Source of the DNA: Asterias amurensis
Taxonomy: Eukaryota > Echinodermata > Asteroidea > Forcipulatida > Asteriidae
Reading direction: 5' to 3'
Length of the DNA stretch: 64,000 nucleotides
Assembly: GCF_032118995.1 (NCBI RefSeq)
Contig: NC_092651.1
Location: forward strand, 19,266,349-19,330,348
This document shows, in pieces, positions 37,531 through 51,000 of this stretch. The translations under genes were made by a program, and so were the position numbers. The stretch's first letter is position 1, and each line of letters opens with the position of its first letter. The notes below the pieces were generated by a model that was not told the origin of the DNA, searched no databases, and saw nothing but the letters and a program-made list of their open reading frames with translations.

Positions 37531-37682
37531 GGGTGCGTTCGTTTAGCTTCCCTGGGTCGACCCCGGTGTGTTCCGGTTTTTTTTTCCAGGACGAATGTGG
37601 GTAATTATCTGCACACGTTTGTCCTGGGGAAAAAACACGCCACACACCGGGGTCGACCCGGAGAAGCTAAACGAACGCACCC
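37531..37682. mobile_element. Palindromic MITE, GGGTGCGTTCGTTTAGCTTC type, copy A only
   Basis: The ends GGGTGCGTTCGTTTAGCTTC and GAAGCTAAACGAACGCACCC-like arms are near-perfect inverted repeats, with GGGTCGACCCCGG beside them. Copy B has the unoccupied site, GGCACTGAGTACACCATG at about 55700; copy A reads CACTGA, element, TTGAGTACACC. The short CTGA/TTGA duplication is imperfect. The ends look hAT-like, which is a guess. Confidence 0.85.
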
Positions 37683-37934
37683 TTGAGTACACCATGCTTA
37701 GTACGGGGAGGGGGAGGTTTTATTTATGCAAAACAAACATGTATCTGTTTAATGGCATAAACAAACATGTATCTGTTTAATGACATTCAGCAAAATCTGT
37801 TTTTATTATTTCAATATTTTTACTGTATGCGATCATTTTGAGTTACCCTTTTGGAGGATCTAATAACGAGTAATTATTTAATTTAACTGAACTGAGTGGA
37901 ATTGAGCACTTTGTGTGCAGTGCGCAAAGTTTTG

Positions 37935-38307
37935 TTAAAGATGCTATGTCAGATTTTTGGCCCCAAACATTCAAAAATAGATTTGTTTGAGTAAATGGTA
38001 TTTCAAAGAGTATCACCCGCTCTAACGAAAAAAAGTTTAACTTTTACTTTTAATGGTCAGGAACCATGACAAAAATTTAAAACGTTTCTTATAAAACACA
38101 TAAGAATTGGTCACGTGATATATTGTCGGGATCCCGACAAAAACTAGTTTTGAGCACTTTATTTCACTGCTACTAACAATTGGCGGACTTTTTCGAGCAA
38201 TGGCTCAAATGAAAGCTTGTAACTTTCTCGACCCCCATCAAAATACCTGAATTTTAAATCACAATGTTTGGGTCAAATCGGCAAAAAATTTGACATAGCA
38301 TCTTTAA
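37935..38307. mobile_element. TTAA MITE, AGATGCTATGTC family, copy A only
   Basis: Whole element with TTAA at both ends, termini TTAAAGATGCTATGTCAG and GACATAGCATCTTTAA, and the central GTCGGGATCCCGAC palindrome. Copy B carries the empty site near 55935 (TTTGTTATTGATAAATAAGG). Relative to 29350-29728 it lies in inverted orientation inside. Confidence 0.9.
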
Positions 38308-39059
38308 TAATAAAAAAGGGAATCAATGTGTGGTGAAGAGGTTTTCAACTAGTGGTTTAATCACAACGAGGCCTGGTTCTTGATAATTTTACCGAGACGA
38401 AGTCGAGGTAAAAAATATCAAGTACTAATTTTGTTTTTCAAAACACGTTCCAGGCTTCATTTCAAATTGAAAAAAAGAACACAAAACATTCCATTTTATT
38501 TTATTTTTATAAAATTGTATGACATTTATTTTGGAAAAATTAAACACCTCGCGTGGTTTATTCTTTTTTTTCTTTTCAAAAGAGTATCCAAAACCCCATT
38601 ATAGCCTAATTATGTAATGTGCAAGGAACAAGAAAAAGTTGTGGTATTTTATTGTGAATTATTGTTAACTGCCTTTTTTATCTTGATTTGGTCACGGAGG
38701 CTTATTGTACCTCCATGATTTATTAAACAAAAGTATATGATTTTCATGGCTTCCATTTGAATGAGGGCGGTATTGAAACTCAGAATAAAAATAAATAAAA
38801 AAACTCAATCAAAAGACTTGGACCAAGTCTATTTTTTACCTCTCTCGATGCGAGCTCAAGAGGTCGCCCTGTCAACTTAACGGTTATGGTATTCCGACTT
38901 TTCGTATGAAATTCTACCGTATCATTTTGGGTTACCAGCGTAAACAAAAACGTGCATGTTCTAATGGCATGTTGTAAACAGTGTTGTTCTTGGTGATCAG
39001 ACAGTCTGTAGTAAACGAATAAGCGCTAAATTGAGTGTTATTCGAGAAATCAGATCAGA

Positions 39060-42000
39060 ATGGTGAGTCAAATTGTATCTAACAAGGGGTTCCATCCATA
39101 ACAAGAGCTTTTCACATGATCTAATTAGCTTAGTTAAAACAAATAGTTAGTAAAAACTATAAATTAAATGCAATGGTATTAATATTATTAATTATTTTAT
39201 TTTTAATTATAAATTCCTAATTACATTTTTTATTTTATTTTTTTATAATTATCATGGGGCCTAGTGTAGTGATTGGGGTTAAATTAAGTCCATATCCAAG
39301 GATTGTTTTTCTCTAGCTAAACTAAACTTACTTTAAAGCTTGAAGCTGACCCAATTCAATTGCACTCGCTTTAAGTTGTATGTCTAACTTTACTATGTGG
39401 CCAAGCTTAATTTTGTTTATTTAGATGATCTTCCTGTCAGCATCATGATCATCAATGATCATCATGTCATTCATGATGGTCAAGAAGGAACTCTGCAAAC
39501 TTTTCTCCTCACACGAAAACAAGGCGATGTAATTTTAGACATCGAATTGAAAAGTCTACATTGCTTTACAACAAGCCTACATACATCAGCCGTTGTAAAC
39601 AAAACAAATGCTTCCACCAAATGTAATAATACCTGGTTGTTTCCTCTTTTTGCATTTTAATTTAAATTAAAGTAGTTGCGATAACGTAATAACTCTCCTC
39701 CCGACTGGAGGAGGGTTACGTTATCGCAACTAATTTTAAAGTTGATTGTTTTGTGTACTGTTACTGATAGTATCATCATCATTGAGGAAATGAAATAATC
39801 AAGAAGTTAAGTTAAGGTACAATTTAAATGTCTCTTTTTACTTCTTTTTTGGCCAACAGTACAGCATCTTGTTCAAGCAGGAGCAGGCTCATACAGACAG
39901 CATATGGAGCTGTGCTTGGATGAGGAGTGATAAAGATGGCATGGAGAACATCGTCACTGGATCTGTAGATGACCAGGTCAAAGTCTGGCAATGGTAAATT
40001 GATAGTTAACCGAGATGCTGAACTTGCAAAGGTTGTGGGTTAGAATCCCACCCAAGTAAACATGCCTGTGATATTATTATAGGGTTCTTTGATGAGAAGC
40101 CTACCTGGTTTTAAAAAGCACGTGACAGGCCTGGAATTTCAGCTTTTAAAGGGCAGGCCATTTCCATTTTGCAAAAGGTATTTTCATTGGAAAATCTTAA
40201 AATCTATGGGAAAAATTCGAAGGGGCACCAAAGCCAAGACCAGAGGCAACAGAGGTCATAGTTTTTGTGGCCTCCACAATTCTAGGCCTGCTTACTATAA
40301 ACACTCTTGTTAACCCAAATACTTTATTCCTTTATCAGGTCCAATGATGAGCTGAAGTTGAAGTGGACATTAGAGGGTCACCAGCTGGGTGTGGTATCAG
40401 TGGACATCAACCCAACAGGGACAAGTATCCTTTATACAACTGTTAAAAAAAATACTAGCAATTTAGGCTTCCTCATTGGCTTGGACTGAAGGCGTGTCCA
40501 AACTGTGTTTCAACCAAGGAAGAGAAATGTTAGACTTTTATCTGAACTCAGACTCTTTTTAAAGACACTCAGGACACCTTTGGTAATAACTGTCAAAGAC
40601 CAGTCTCCTCACTTGGTGTATCTCAACATGCATAAAATAACAAACCTGTGAAAATTTGAACTCAGTTGGTAGTTGAAGTAGCAAGATAAAAATGGAAGAA
40701 AAAACACCAGATGTGGGGAGGCAGGTCTATGGACCACAGTAGTTATTTTGCTTTTGTTTCTCCTAGCCCATCTGGAAGTATTTTTTGTATTGTCATGTAT
40801 TGTCGAAATGGCTGAATGAATAATAATAATAGAAATAATTGTCACACGAAGTTGTGTGCTTTCAGATGCTTGACTTTGGGACCTCAAAATCTAATTCTGA
40901 GGTCTCAAAATTAAATTCGTAGAAAATTACTTCTTTCTTGAAAAAGAGGGAGCCGTTTCTCACAATGTTTTACAGCTCTCCATTGCTTGTTACCAAGTAA
41001 GTTGTTGTGCTTAAAATTGTTTTTAGTAATTACCAATAGTGCCCACTGCCTTTAAGTCAGCTTGGTGGAAAGAATCAGCTGTTTGGTTCGCCACAAATAA
41101 ATTCATCCTGCTCTTTGATCTATTCTCTTGTGCTGAGGGCACTGTTCTTAAAAGTTCTGTGAAATCTTAACCCAAAGGGCTATCAAAATGTGGAAATGAC
41201 ATGATTTTGAGATTCTGGCTTAAATTTGGATCATAATTTAGGTTTTTTTTTGGTCAGCATTGATTCTTAACCGCCACACATGTTTTTCACAACTCCAGGG
41301 GTCAACACATACAGCTGCCTAGCATTATTTTTGATAGAAACTGGTTTCAAGCCCAAACACAACGGCATGAGAACTTAAACTGGTTGTCTTTGATTTTTTA
41401 TATCTATTGTGATAATTATTTTCTATCGTGTCTACATCACCAAAAACTAAACACACTACGTATATATGTTAGCTGGCAAGAGCAGTTGATAAGTGAAAAA
41501 GTCTCTTGAGTCTTAAAATGTTACCCTAATAATAATAACAATAATGAAAATTTATAAATTGCACAAATCCACAAAAGTGTTCATGGCACAATACAAAACA
41601 AATAGAGCTAATATGTAGATAGAATACAAGGATATTGCTGAAAACCCCTGAGAGAAAAATTGTATGCAAACACTTCATAAGAAAGATAAGTTGAGAAGTT
41701 TTCTTTAAAAACTGGTTTAAGGAAACCGATGATTTGACAGTTGTTGACAATTTTAATATTGATAGGCACTGTGCAGCATGACCAGAAGATTTGCCACTTC
41801 ATGAACAATTAGATATTGGCTAAATAAAAGTGCAACTCTTGTAAAAAAAAAAAAGGTTTAATCCTTAACCTTGTTGTTAATAAAAGTCGCCGCCTCCAGC
41901 TCTCTTGACAGCAACATCCGCCTTTGGGACCTGGAAGTGGGCAAACAAATGAGGAGCATAGACGCGGGACCTGTGGATGCGTGGACCATAACATTCTCAC

Positions 42001-45000
42001 CGGACGGTCGTTTCTTAGCTACAGGAAGCTACACGGGAAAGGTCAACTTGTTCGGGGTTGAGAGCGGGAAAAAGGAAGCCACCCTTGACACCAGGGGAAA
42101 GTTCATCCTCAGTATTGCATATGTAAGTTTACTGTAGATGTTAACTTTGCATCGGGTACAAAGAATATTAATTTTAGTTTTATCCTTACACTGATGTGTG
42201 TTTACTCTCCCTGAGTTCCTTGAACAAAAATCACAGGCTTATTACTTGGGTGGGATTCGAACCCATGACCTTTGTAATTCTAGAGCAAAGTCTTAACCAG
42301 AGACATTGGTGTATGGGTAAAACCCAAATTAACAAGTTTGCTGTCTCGATATCGGGTTCACAAGATTAGGGCCCAATTTCATGGCTCTGCAATACCGTTG
42401 AATTCTGCACTTACGATCACCATCCTCCGCTTACTGTGCAAGCACCGAATTTCTGTGCTTGGAGTAGGCATGCACACAAGCAAAAATTCCCTGCTAACCC
42501 GTGAAACATGCTTAATGTAAGCGAGGAATTTCCTGCTTAAGTGCTGATTCTTTGCTTACTGTAAGCAGAGCCATAAAGTTTGTCTCTGCCGTAGAGTCAC
42601 AAGACATACTGAATAATTTTTTTAAGATTTGATTTTGGGGTGATCAAAGAAAAAGCGACCAGAGCAGAATTTGAACCAACGACCAACGGGTGGTCGGGTT
42701 GGCGTAGTGGTATCTTTCCTCGTATTCCACCTCTAGGACCCCAGTTTGAATCCAAACTGGGGGCACTATGTGGATTGGGTTTCCTCCCACAACTCAAACT
42801 AAAACTTCCTTCCTTGTCTTCTCTCCATTGGGTTCCTGTCTAGTACAGTGGATAAGTTTACGTTTGTAAGAGCCCGCGGCTTCACAACTGGAATAAATAA
42901 AATGAAATTAAATGAAACGACCTCTTGATTAACAGTTGGGCAATCTACCAAGCGACATGTATCTAGTCCTATCTCCCTGAAAATACCGGAACAGTTTGTT
43001 GACGTTATCTTAAAACAAGTAGACACTTTATTCAGCTGAAACTTTTACACTTGACTTTTATTGTATCATCCGTATTCAGCATTTTATTGACACAAAAAAC
43101 CCACAATCTTTGTCCCTACAGAGTCCAGATGGAAAGTACATAGCTAGTGGCGCCATCGATGGCATCGTCAATTTATTTGACATTCAGACAAGTAAACTAC
43201 TTCATACATTAGAAGGTAAGTATCAACAGTCAGTGTGCTAGTATGTTACATAATTTCTATAGACTTCTTACATATGTGATGTGATCAAGCTAAATGAGTA
43301 GTTTGTCAGAGATAACAGTTTGGAGAAACAGGGCAACAAAGGCGAAATATTCAAAAAAAAATTTTAGAAGTTTAAAATGCCAAGTATAACACATTTTATT
43401 TTGGCAACTTCCTTCCTGATAAAAAAGTCTAAACGGGGCTGGCTAAATTAAGCATTGAAAGAAAATGTGCCGTTGTATTTTCAATAAACAACTCAACTTT
43501 AAAGGCAGTGGACACTATTGGTAGTTACTCAAAATAATTATTAGCATAAAACATTTCTTGGTGACGAGTAATGGGGAGAGGTTGATGGTATAAAACATTG
43601 TGAGAAACGGCTCACTCTGAAGTGCCATAGTTTTCGAGAAATAAGTAACTTTCAACAAATTTGATTTCGAGACCTCAGATTAGAACCTGAGGTCTCAAAA
43701 TCAACCATCTAAACGCACACAACTTCGTGTGACAATGTTGTTTTTTTCTTTCATTATTATCTCGCCACTTCGATGACCGATTGAGCTAAATTTTTTACAG
43801 GTTTGTTATTTTATGCATATGGTGAGATACACCAACTGTGAAGGCTAGTCTTTGACAATTACCAATAGTGTCCACTGCCTTTAAACCTCTTTTTAGCTCA
43901 GTTTTATTCTCTCACATTTCTTGATGTTTCTACTGTCACAACATGGGGTTTAAACAGTAAAAAAACATAGAGGATAATGCTCTTTTCAAATGTATCAACA
44001 GCAAAAAATTACCTGGGTTGACAAACAACTCATTTTACTTGATGTCATGTAATTATATGAGTTATAAAAAAGAACTAAAGAGCGTGCAAATCCATATCAA
44101 ATATAGAGTAATGCACCACAAGGAAAACTGACTGGGTAAGACTTAAATAGTTTGAACAAAGAAAAAATTGACTGGAGCGGGACTTGAAGTGACAACCTCG
44201 GGGTTAACAAACCGGCACTCCACCAACTGAGTTATATTGACTAATGGGGAGAACGCCAACATAGGGCTGGATAGCTCAGTTGGTAGAGCACCGGGCGCCT
44301 TTGGTTCAAGTCTTGCGCCAGTAATTTTGTCTTTGTTCAAACCTAAACAAATCCATATGAAACGGCCAAACAAGAAGCATTTGGGGCCATTGAGAAAATG
44401 GCGCTAACCCATCTCTGGTACGGATCACGTTTCAATTCACAACAATTTTTATGAGGGAAATTTGTTAAACCATGGTGGGCCTTTGTGGTTATGTGAGTAG
44501 GTATATACATTCAAACGGAGACCTATAACAAAAGAGTACAATAGAGTCCATGGTTTGGGAAAGGTCCACGGTTGGAAAACGTGTACAAAACATGAGGGAG
44601 CTGTTGCAAAAAAGTTTTTAGAAAGAGGGACAATAGGAGGTCTGCGTTTGCAGGCAAATACAAGCTTGTGTGTACATGTATGTGTGCTCCATCTAGTTCT
44701 GTTATAAATGTACTCTATGCGTCATAAGCTCAAACAGTGCAGTCAATTAGGTCAAAGGTCAGCGCATGACCTCTCAATGGCTGGTAAGTTTGAAGCGTTT
44801 ATGCACATTTTCATTGTTTTCCTCAGTGATGGCGGCTTATATCGGTTATAGAAAAAATATATAAATTTGTACCCCCCACCCCAAATTTAAATATAAGAAG
44901 TGTTACAACTATATTTTATACAACTGCAAGGATTAAAAACAATCGAACGGTTAAAAAAAAAAAAAAACACTTTTTTTAAACTGATTTTTTTTTACTGCGA

Positions 45001-48000
45001 CTAAAACACAACAATAATATAAGACAAAGAAATGTTACCCTGTTGAGCTATCAGTTTTATCTAAAGAAAGAGATTTTATTGCAAATAATGAGCTAGACGT
45101 TGCCCCCTTTTTTTGTCCTTTTTTTTCGATTTTCAGAGCCACAAACATTTAATTTTTTCTTGACACTTTAAAATATCATGTCATTGATGCACTACATGTG
45201 CATTCAAATGTACATTGTACATGTAGTATATCAATGAAAATGAGTTAAATAGTCTAAGTATCCAAGGTCTGGTGTGACTGGCCGGAGTATGGGTTCGAGT
45301 CCCGGTCGTGACACTTTTAAGTCTACATTGTATAGGCATTGTTTACAGACCACTTTTTACAGTTTTACTAAATTTGTCAACATTGACCCAAATTTGTTTG
45401 TGCTGCTCAAAACCAATTTTTAGTCCATCAAACTCAATTTACATTTTGCAAACAAATCTTTTTACTTTGCTTTCACAGTCTGCCTCTTTCCAATACCCAA
45501 ACTCCTCATTATTTAATATGTTGACATACAAACAGTCAGATAAGGCATAGCCATACAGTGCTACTATATGATCATAACCAGTTGGACTCCCATCTTCCCA
45601 AACAAATGTTGCCTCCATAGCTCTATCGGTGAGTCCAATCCAAAAATCATCCCTCACTATGGACGTCGCATATGCAATAGTGAAGTTGTTTTCCGCATCG
45701 CTAGCAATGGATACCAAATGGGAAGGTCTGCCAGGCAAGGACTGCTGCCTGCAGTAAAGCTCTGCATCATCAAATTTTAACAATTGATTCACAAATAGAT
45801 AACAGTGTTTCCCATAGCCTAGCCAGGGAGGTCGGCAGCAAGCTGTTTTGTCCTTGCGCTCCTGAAGCCTTTCTTTACATGTTTTTGTATTCAGACAGGT
45901 TACCTGAGTTACAAGTAAGACAACCAGTATGAATGGTTGACTAGTGATGAAATGCATCGTTTTTGTATCAAACTCACTGCAATATCAACTCAGACAACTC
46001 AGAATAACAAAATAGTCCAATTCAATGTTTTTTTCAACTTTTTAAATTTCAATAGTGCTGCTTCCTTTTTGTTTTGTTTTATTGATATTGTTGTTTTCAA
46101 CGCTAGATTTTAAAATGTTTAAACTGTTTAAGTCTCTGTAATTTCTCTATTGTTATCTTGATGTGTGCATTGTCTCAATTTAGTCTCTGGCTGAAAATGC
46201 GTTGTCTTTAGTTTGATTCAATATTTGCCCTGCAAACAAGGCTGATTGTCGGCACATGCGGATATTTTTTATATTTCCATTTCAATCAGTAACCACAGTT
46301 TACACACTAGTCAGCACGTGGTGCATAACTTACTCAGGCAATGCAAGCAAAATTACAAGACATGCAAACAACACAAAGAAATCGTTGAAAAAATGCAAAT
46401 CAACCCCTGTTTGATTTAACCTACAAAAAAAAAGTTGTCAGCATGTGTGTGTTGACAATGTAGAGTTACGTTAGTCCAAATATGAATGTACCTCACCTTG
46501 AGGTTTAAACAAAACTTGTTTCTTAACTTCCAAATTGCAGACCTCTGTAGTTAAGTTTGAGTGGTTGTATCAAGCTGGTTCCATTGACCTGTTGTTACAT
46601 GAATCTCCATGAGTCAAACAATTGTTTCCTTAGTGCGAAAAAGTTCACCCAAAGTGGACCGCACCACAATGAAGTCAGGCCTGGAATAAACCCATGGCAC
46701 CCACAGCAACTGTCATGCCCCTTTGCTGTGGTGTTCTTTGCAGAGTTCCAATACAATTTGAAATTTTCCTCATAGAAATGCCCCTTACCAGAGGAATACT
46801 GTTGTGCCCTTCAAGAACGAAATTCCAAGGTCTGTGAAGTACAGTACATTCGTTGCTCGGCAGTACAGTAATGGCTATTTTGGAGTCCACACAGTATGCA
46901 CTGAAAGACACAAGAAAAATCAAGACAGGTCTCTGATCATACTGTCACTGTCGATGTTATACGTTGGGTTCGTTGTTGCCAATGACTGGATATCACACAG
47001 CTGTAAAATATGCGTATATAGGCCTACTTACATGTAGCTTAAATAGTGCAATATGCAATTCTTAAAGGAACACGTTGCCTTGGATCGGACGAGTTGGTCT
47101 ATTAAAAGCGTTTGAAACCGTTTGTTATGAAATGCATATGGTTAGAAAGATGTTTTAAAAGTAGAATATACTGATCCACACAAGTATCACTCAAAATTGC
47201 ACGGTTTTCCTTTTACGTCGCGAACTATCACGGTCGGCCGTTTATGGGAGTCAAAATGACAGCAAATCTGAAAGGCCAACACACAGTATTAAGTATTAGG
47301 TAACTCGATTTCACAGGTTGTGTAGATTCACCTTACTTGCTGTACATGTACTGATAACTATAGCCACACTGACAGTCTGTAAAACAAACCTGTCCAGAAA
47401 ATGCAAACTTAGAATTGTGGCACAGACCAGCGAGCTGTCTGTTCGTTTTCTGCTTGTGCGCAAACCCTGTCACAGTTGCCGTCACCGTCTCGTGATTGAT
47501 GGTTTGGCCCCCCCCCCCCCAAAAAAAAAAAAGTTAAGAAAAGGTCTCCACCAGTGAAAATTGCTTTTGTCTGGTTACTTGTTTCTGCTCAATTAAGCCC
47601 TTAAAACGTGCAGAGTAACCAATGGTCTCTGTGAACTCACTTTTGAGGTGAATTCAAGCAGAATTGCAAAATTGCAGTAATTTCGTTAAAATATTATTAA
47701 TTTTATTAAGTTATTAATAATTTCATTATTTCTTTTGAAGAGCTATCATTGGCTAAGAGTCAGGCCTAGCGCGCACATGGAAACACTTATACTTGCACGT
47801 TTCCATTGATTTACATCAATTATGGCGGACAATGCAAGGGGGTCTATTTGAAGGAAGGCCAACGAATATTGCCAACTAATTGTGTGACTTTGCCACAGTT
47901 GGCATCACTGAAGATAATTTGATTAAGTCCTTTTGTTACCATGGGAACTATTTTTTAGGCCTGATCGATGTTGTAAGGGGAAGGTTGTATTACACTGAGA

Positions 48001-51000
48001 CAAGGGACTACATGCACACGTTACATGAGAAATGGTAGTCTGAGTCAGACACCATCTGAAATAGAGGGCGCTGTAAGATTGGGGGGGGGGGGCATTACAC
48101 CAACTGCATTACACAGGCCAGAGGTCAGGGTCAATCTCATTTGGCACTGGTTACATATTAGGCCAGTTGTGTTCCCAGAATGCCTTGCTCGATCATAAAC
48201 CATACAATGTATATTGGATATTTTAATTAGTTTTGTTTATCCATTCTGTGTAAGAGACTACGCAGAGCGTACTTTCAAAAGAGGCATCAAGTCATGGAGC
48301 AACAGGGGTGGATTTTACAAAGGTAGTCCTAACTTAGGACTAGTCCTAGGCAATGCTAAGAGATAGGACTGGTCCCAAGTTAGAACTAGTAACTCATCCT
48401 AACTTAGGACCAGTCCTATCTCTTAGCATTGCCTAGGACTAGTCCTAAGTTAGGACTACCTTTGTGAAATCCACCCCTGGACCCTTTAATTCTTCTTTGA
48501 TTTTTTGGTTTGTCAAACTGTAGCATTTCAGCGTGACCGTGATTCATTTGAAGAGGATTGCGTCAAAATACATATAATAGTCCAATACTTGCATTTTGAA
48601 ACACGCGTACGGGGCCAAATTTCATAAAGCTGTTAAGCAGAAATTACATACCGGTACTTCTTTGCCAAACAAAAATTGAGTGGGGCACCAACCACAATAA
48701 TGTTAACTTAAAGGAACACGTTGCCTTGGATCGGACGAGTTGGTCAAAACAAAAGCGTTTGTAACCGTTTTTTATAAAATGCATATGGTTGGAAAGATGT
48801 TTTAAAAGTAGAATACAATGATCCAAACAAGTTTGCCTCGAAATTGCGTGGTTTTCCTTCTACTGTGCGAACTAACATGGTCGGCCATTTATGGGAGTCA
48901 AAATTTTGACCCCCATAAATGGCCGACGTGTTAGTCGACGAGGTAAAAGAAAAACCACGCAATTTCGAGGCATGTTTGTGTGGATCATTGTATTCTACTT
49001 TTACAACATCTTTCAACCCATATGCATTTTATAAAAAACGGTTACAAACGCTTTTCAAAGACCAACTCGACCGATCCAAGGCAACGTGTTCCTTTAATGT
49101 AAATTTTGCTGGTAACTTGTTTCCGCTAAGATATGCTATTCTATGCTAAGCAAGTTTTGGTGCTTACAGGCTTTATGAAATTGGGCCCTCGTCAGCCAAA
49201 GAAATAGCAGCCAGGGGAAGCACACTAAGGGGACATTGTATTTTGTGTTTAAACAAGTAAACTGTATCATTTCTTCTTCATTTACAGGTCATGCTATGCC
49301 CATTAGGTCACTGTGTTTCTCCCCAGACTCACAGTTACTAGCCACAGCGTCAGATGATGGACACTTAAAAGTTTATGATGTATAAGTACAATAAACAAAA
49401 TTAGGTGGGGGGGGGTAGAGGGGAAGACATGATACAAAGTGGATCCTTTGAAAAGAACTAAATTGAAATATTTAAGGTCTGCAGGAACACCATGTGGAAA
49501 TCTCTTTTGAGTTGTGTTGATTCTGAAAAGAACCAATTGTGGTTGACAACTCAACACTTTGGTCAGATATGCTTTGATCATCTTCTGGAGAATGCTAGAC
49601 TCTGTTGATGGACGCTAAATTTAAGGCCTTTAAAAGTATTAAATTTTGTTTATTTCATGGCTGAATAAATTGATGGAGTGTGCACTTAAATTTTCCTATC
49701 AGATCGTTTAGAACCAAATTACGCTGCTTCTAAAATTAATTAATTTAGTGTGAGTGGGTATGGCTGTTTTTCTCTCTCCTGCTTTATTCACTTCCTTTTG
49801 GTCTTAAATTGTGTTAAGAGTTTGAAAAAGTCTTAAATTTTACTATTTGTAGTGTGCAGATACACTGTAATATAAACTAATAACCAACTTGCATTATAAA
49901 GTGTTTGATGTTGGATATGGACGAAAGCCCAAACTGGGGGAAAACTGAAATTTGAATCCTGTTTCAGTCAATGGCCGGTGATCAGCCAATGCAAGTCCAA
50001 CCGAAACAGTTCTGGTTACAACCGTGAAAATGCACCCCTGGCCTGGTTGGTGCAACAATGGCAGTCTGTGCATTGGAATAGTTACTGAGAATCCTACTGA
50101 GAAACCAAAAACAAAACGAAAGAAAAAAAAAACAACACAATTAGTCCTTGAAATCTGCGACATGAGATAAGTTCTGTGAAGAAAATTTTTGTGGTACAAA
50201 GAGAAGATCTAAGATTAAGTTGTGGAGAGTTCCAGATAAGTGGTTTTATACTTGCCCCCAGAAAGTTTTAGTAGCCCAGATGTGTTGTCATGAAAGTATA
50301 TTCCTGATGTATTAATAGTAACGATCACAACAATTTTAATTGCCAGATGAAGTTAAATTTACTCACTCAAAATGAAACTAAAACATTTTAAATGAAATCT
50401 GAAAAAGATAAAATTTGAGGAATTTTTATAAATAAGTAGGATGCATAGTTTTTAGAAGAAGTGGTGTTTGCTAGCCCTTGGCAGTTTTTACTAGACATTG
50501 TACACAGCGGATCATTCTTTTCCAAACGAAACTGAATGAGGCTGGTGTTGGATTAAATGATTTCTACTTAAACTGTTTTCACAGCTCGTCAGACAAAACA
50601 GTGAAAGTATGGGACGCCGGAGCAAGACAGTGTGTTGCAACATTCTACGATCACTATGACCAGGTATGTATTGACATTCTCTCCCTCACTCTCTATTTGA
50701 ATTTTAGTATTATACTAAATTAAAATGGTGGATAAAGCCAAATCCAAACTGGTGGCTATGGCTACTACAACTGTTGCTATGGGCATTTAATGCTTCAATG
50801 CATGCCCATGTAAAAATCAAGCTGCTACCGCAATCGCTAACTCGTCCACAGCCTACGGGTTGGCTCCATCCTGCAAGTATATTTAGAAATTTCCAAAAGT
50901 TGCCTGCAGGCAATCTTTGGAGATCCAACCATTTTGACACATTTTGATTTTGGTTTAACAGGGAAATTGAGCCCCCCCCCCCCTTCCTGGCTTATCAAAG

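Larger units (their letters stand above)
26000..39059. other. Intergenic region between SMU1 and WDR61
   Basis: The two genes are divergent, about 13 kb apart. I find no further gene with domain support. Besides the listed repeats, 31480-34900 is AT-rich unique-looking sequence with only short open frames, and 34900-36050 shows nothing recognisable. From 36053 on the sequence belongs to the large duplication. Promoter proximal sequence for SMU1 should lie between 25999 and about 26400, partly inside repeat sequence. Confidence 0.6.

Noticed and set aside
40307-40489. Separate WD40 mini-protein (frame through [14 protein letters not shown])
   Set aside because: It is WDR61 exon 3 read through into its introns; a donor at 40425 and phase-matched neighbours show this.
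44264-44335. Functional tRNA gene
   Set aside because: A and B boxes are good, but the acceptor and anticodon stems do not pair convincingly and a mirrored partner with the same tail sits next to it, so it is SINE-like.
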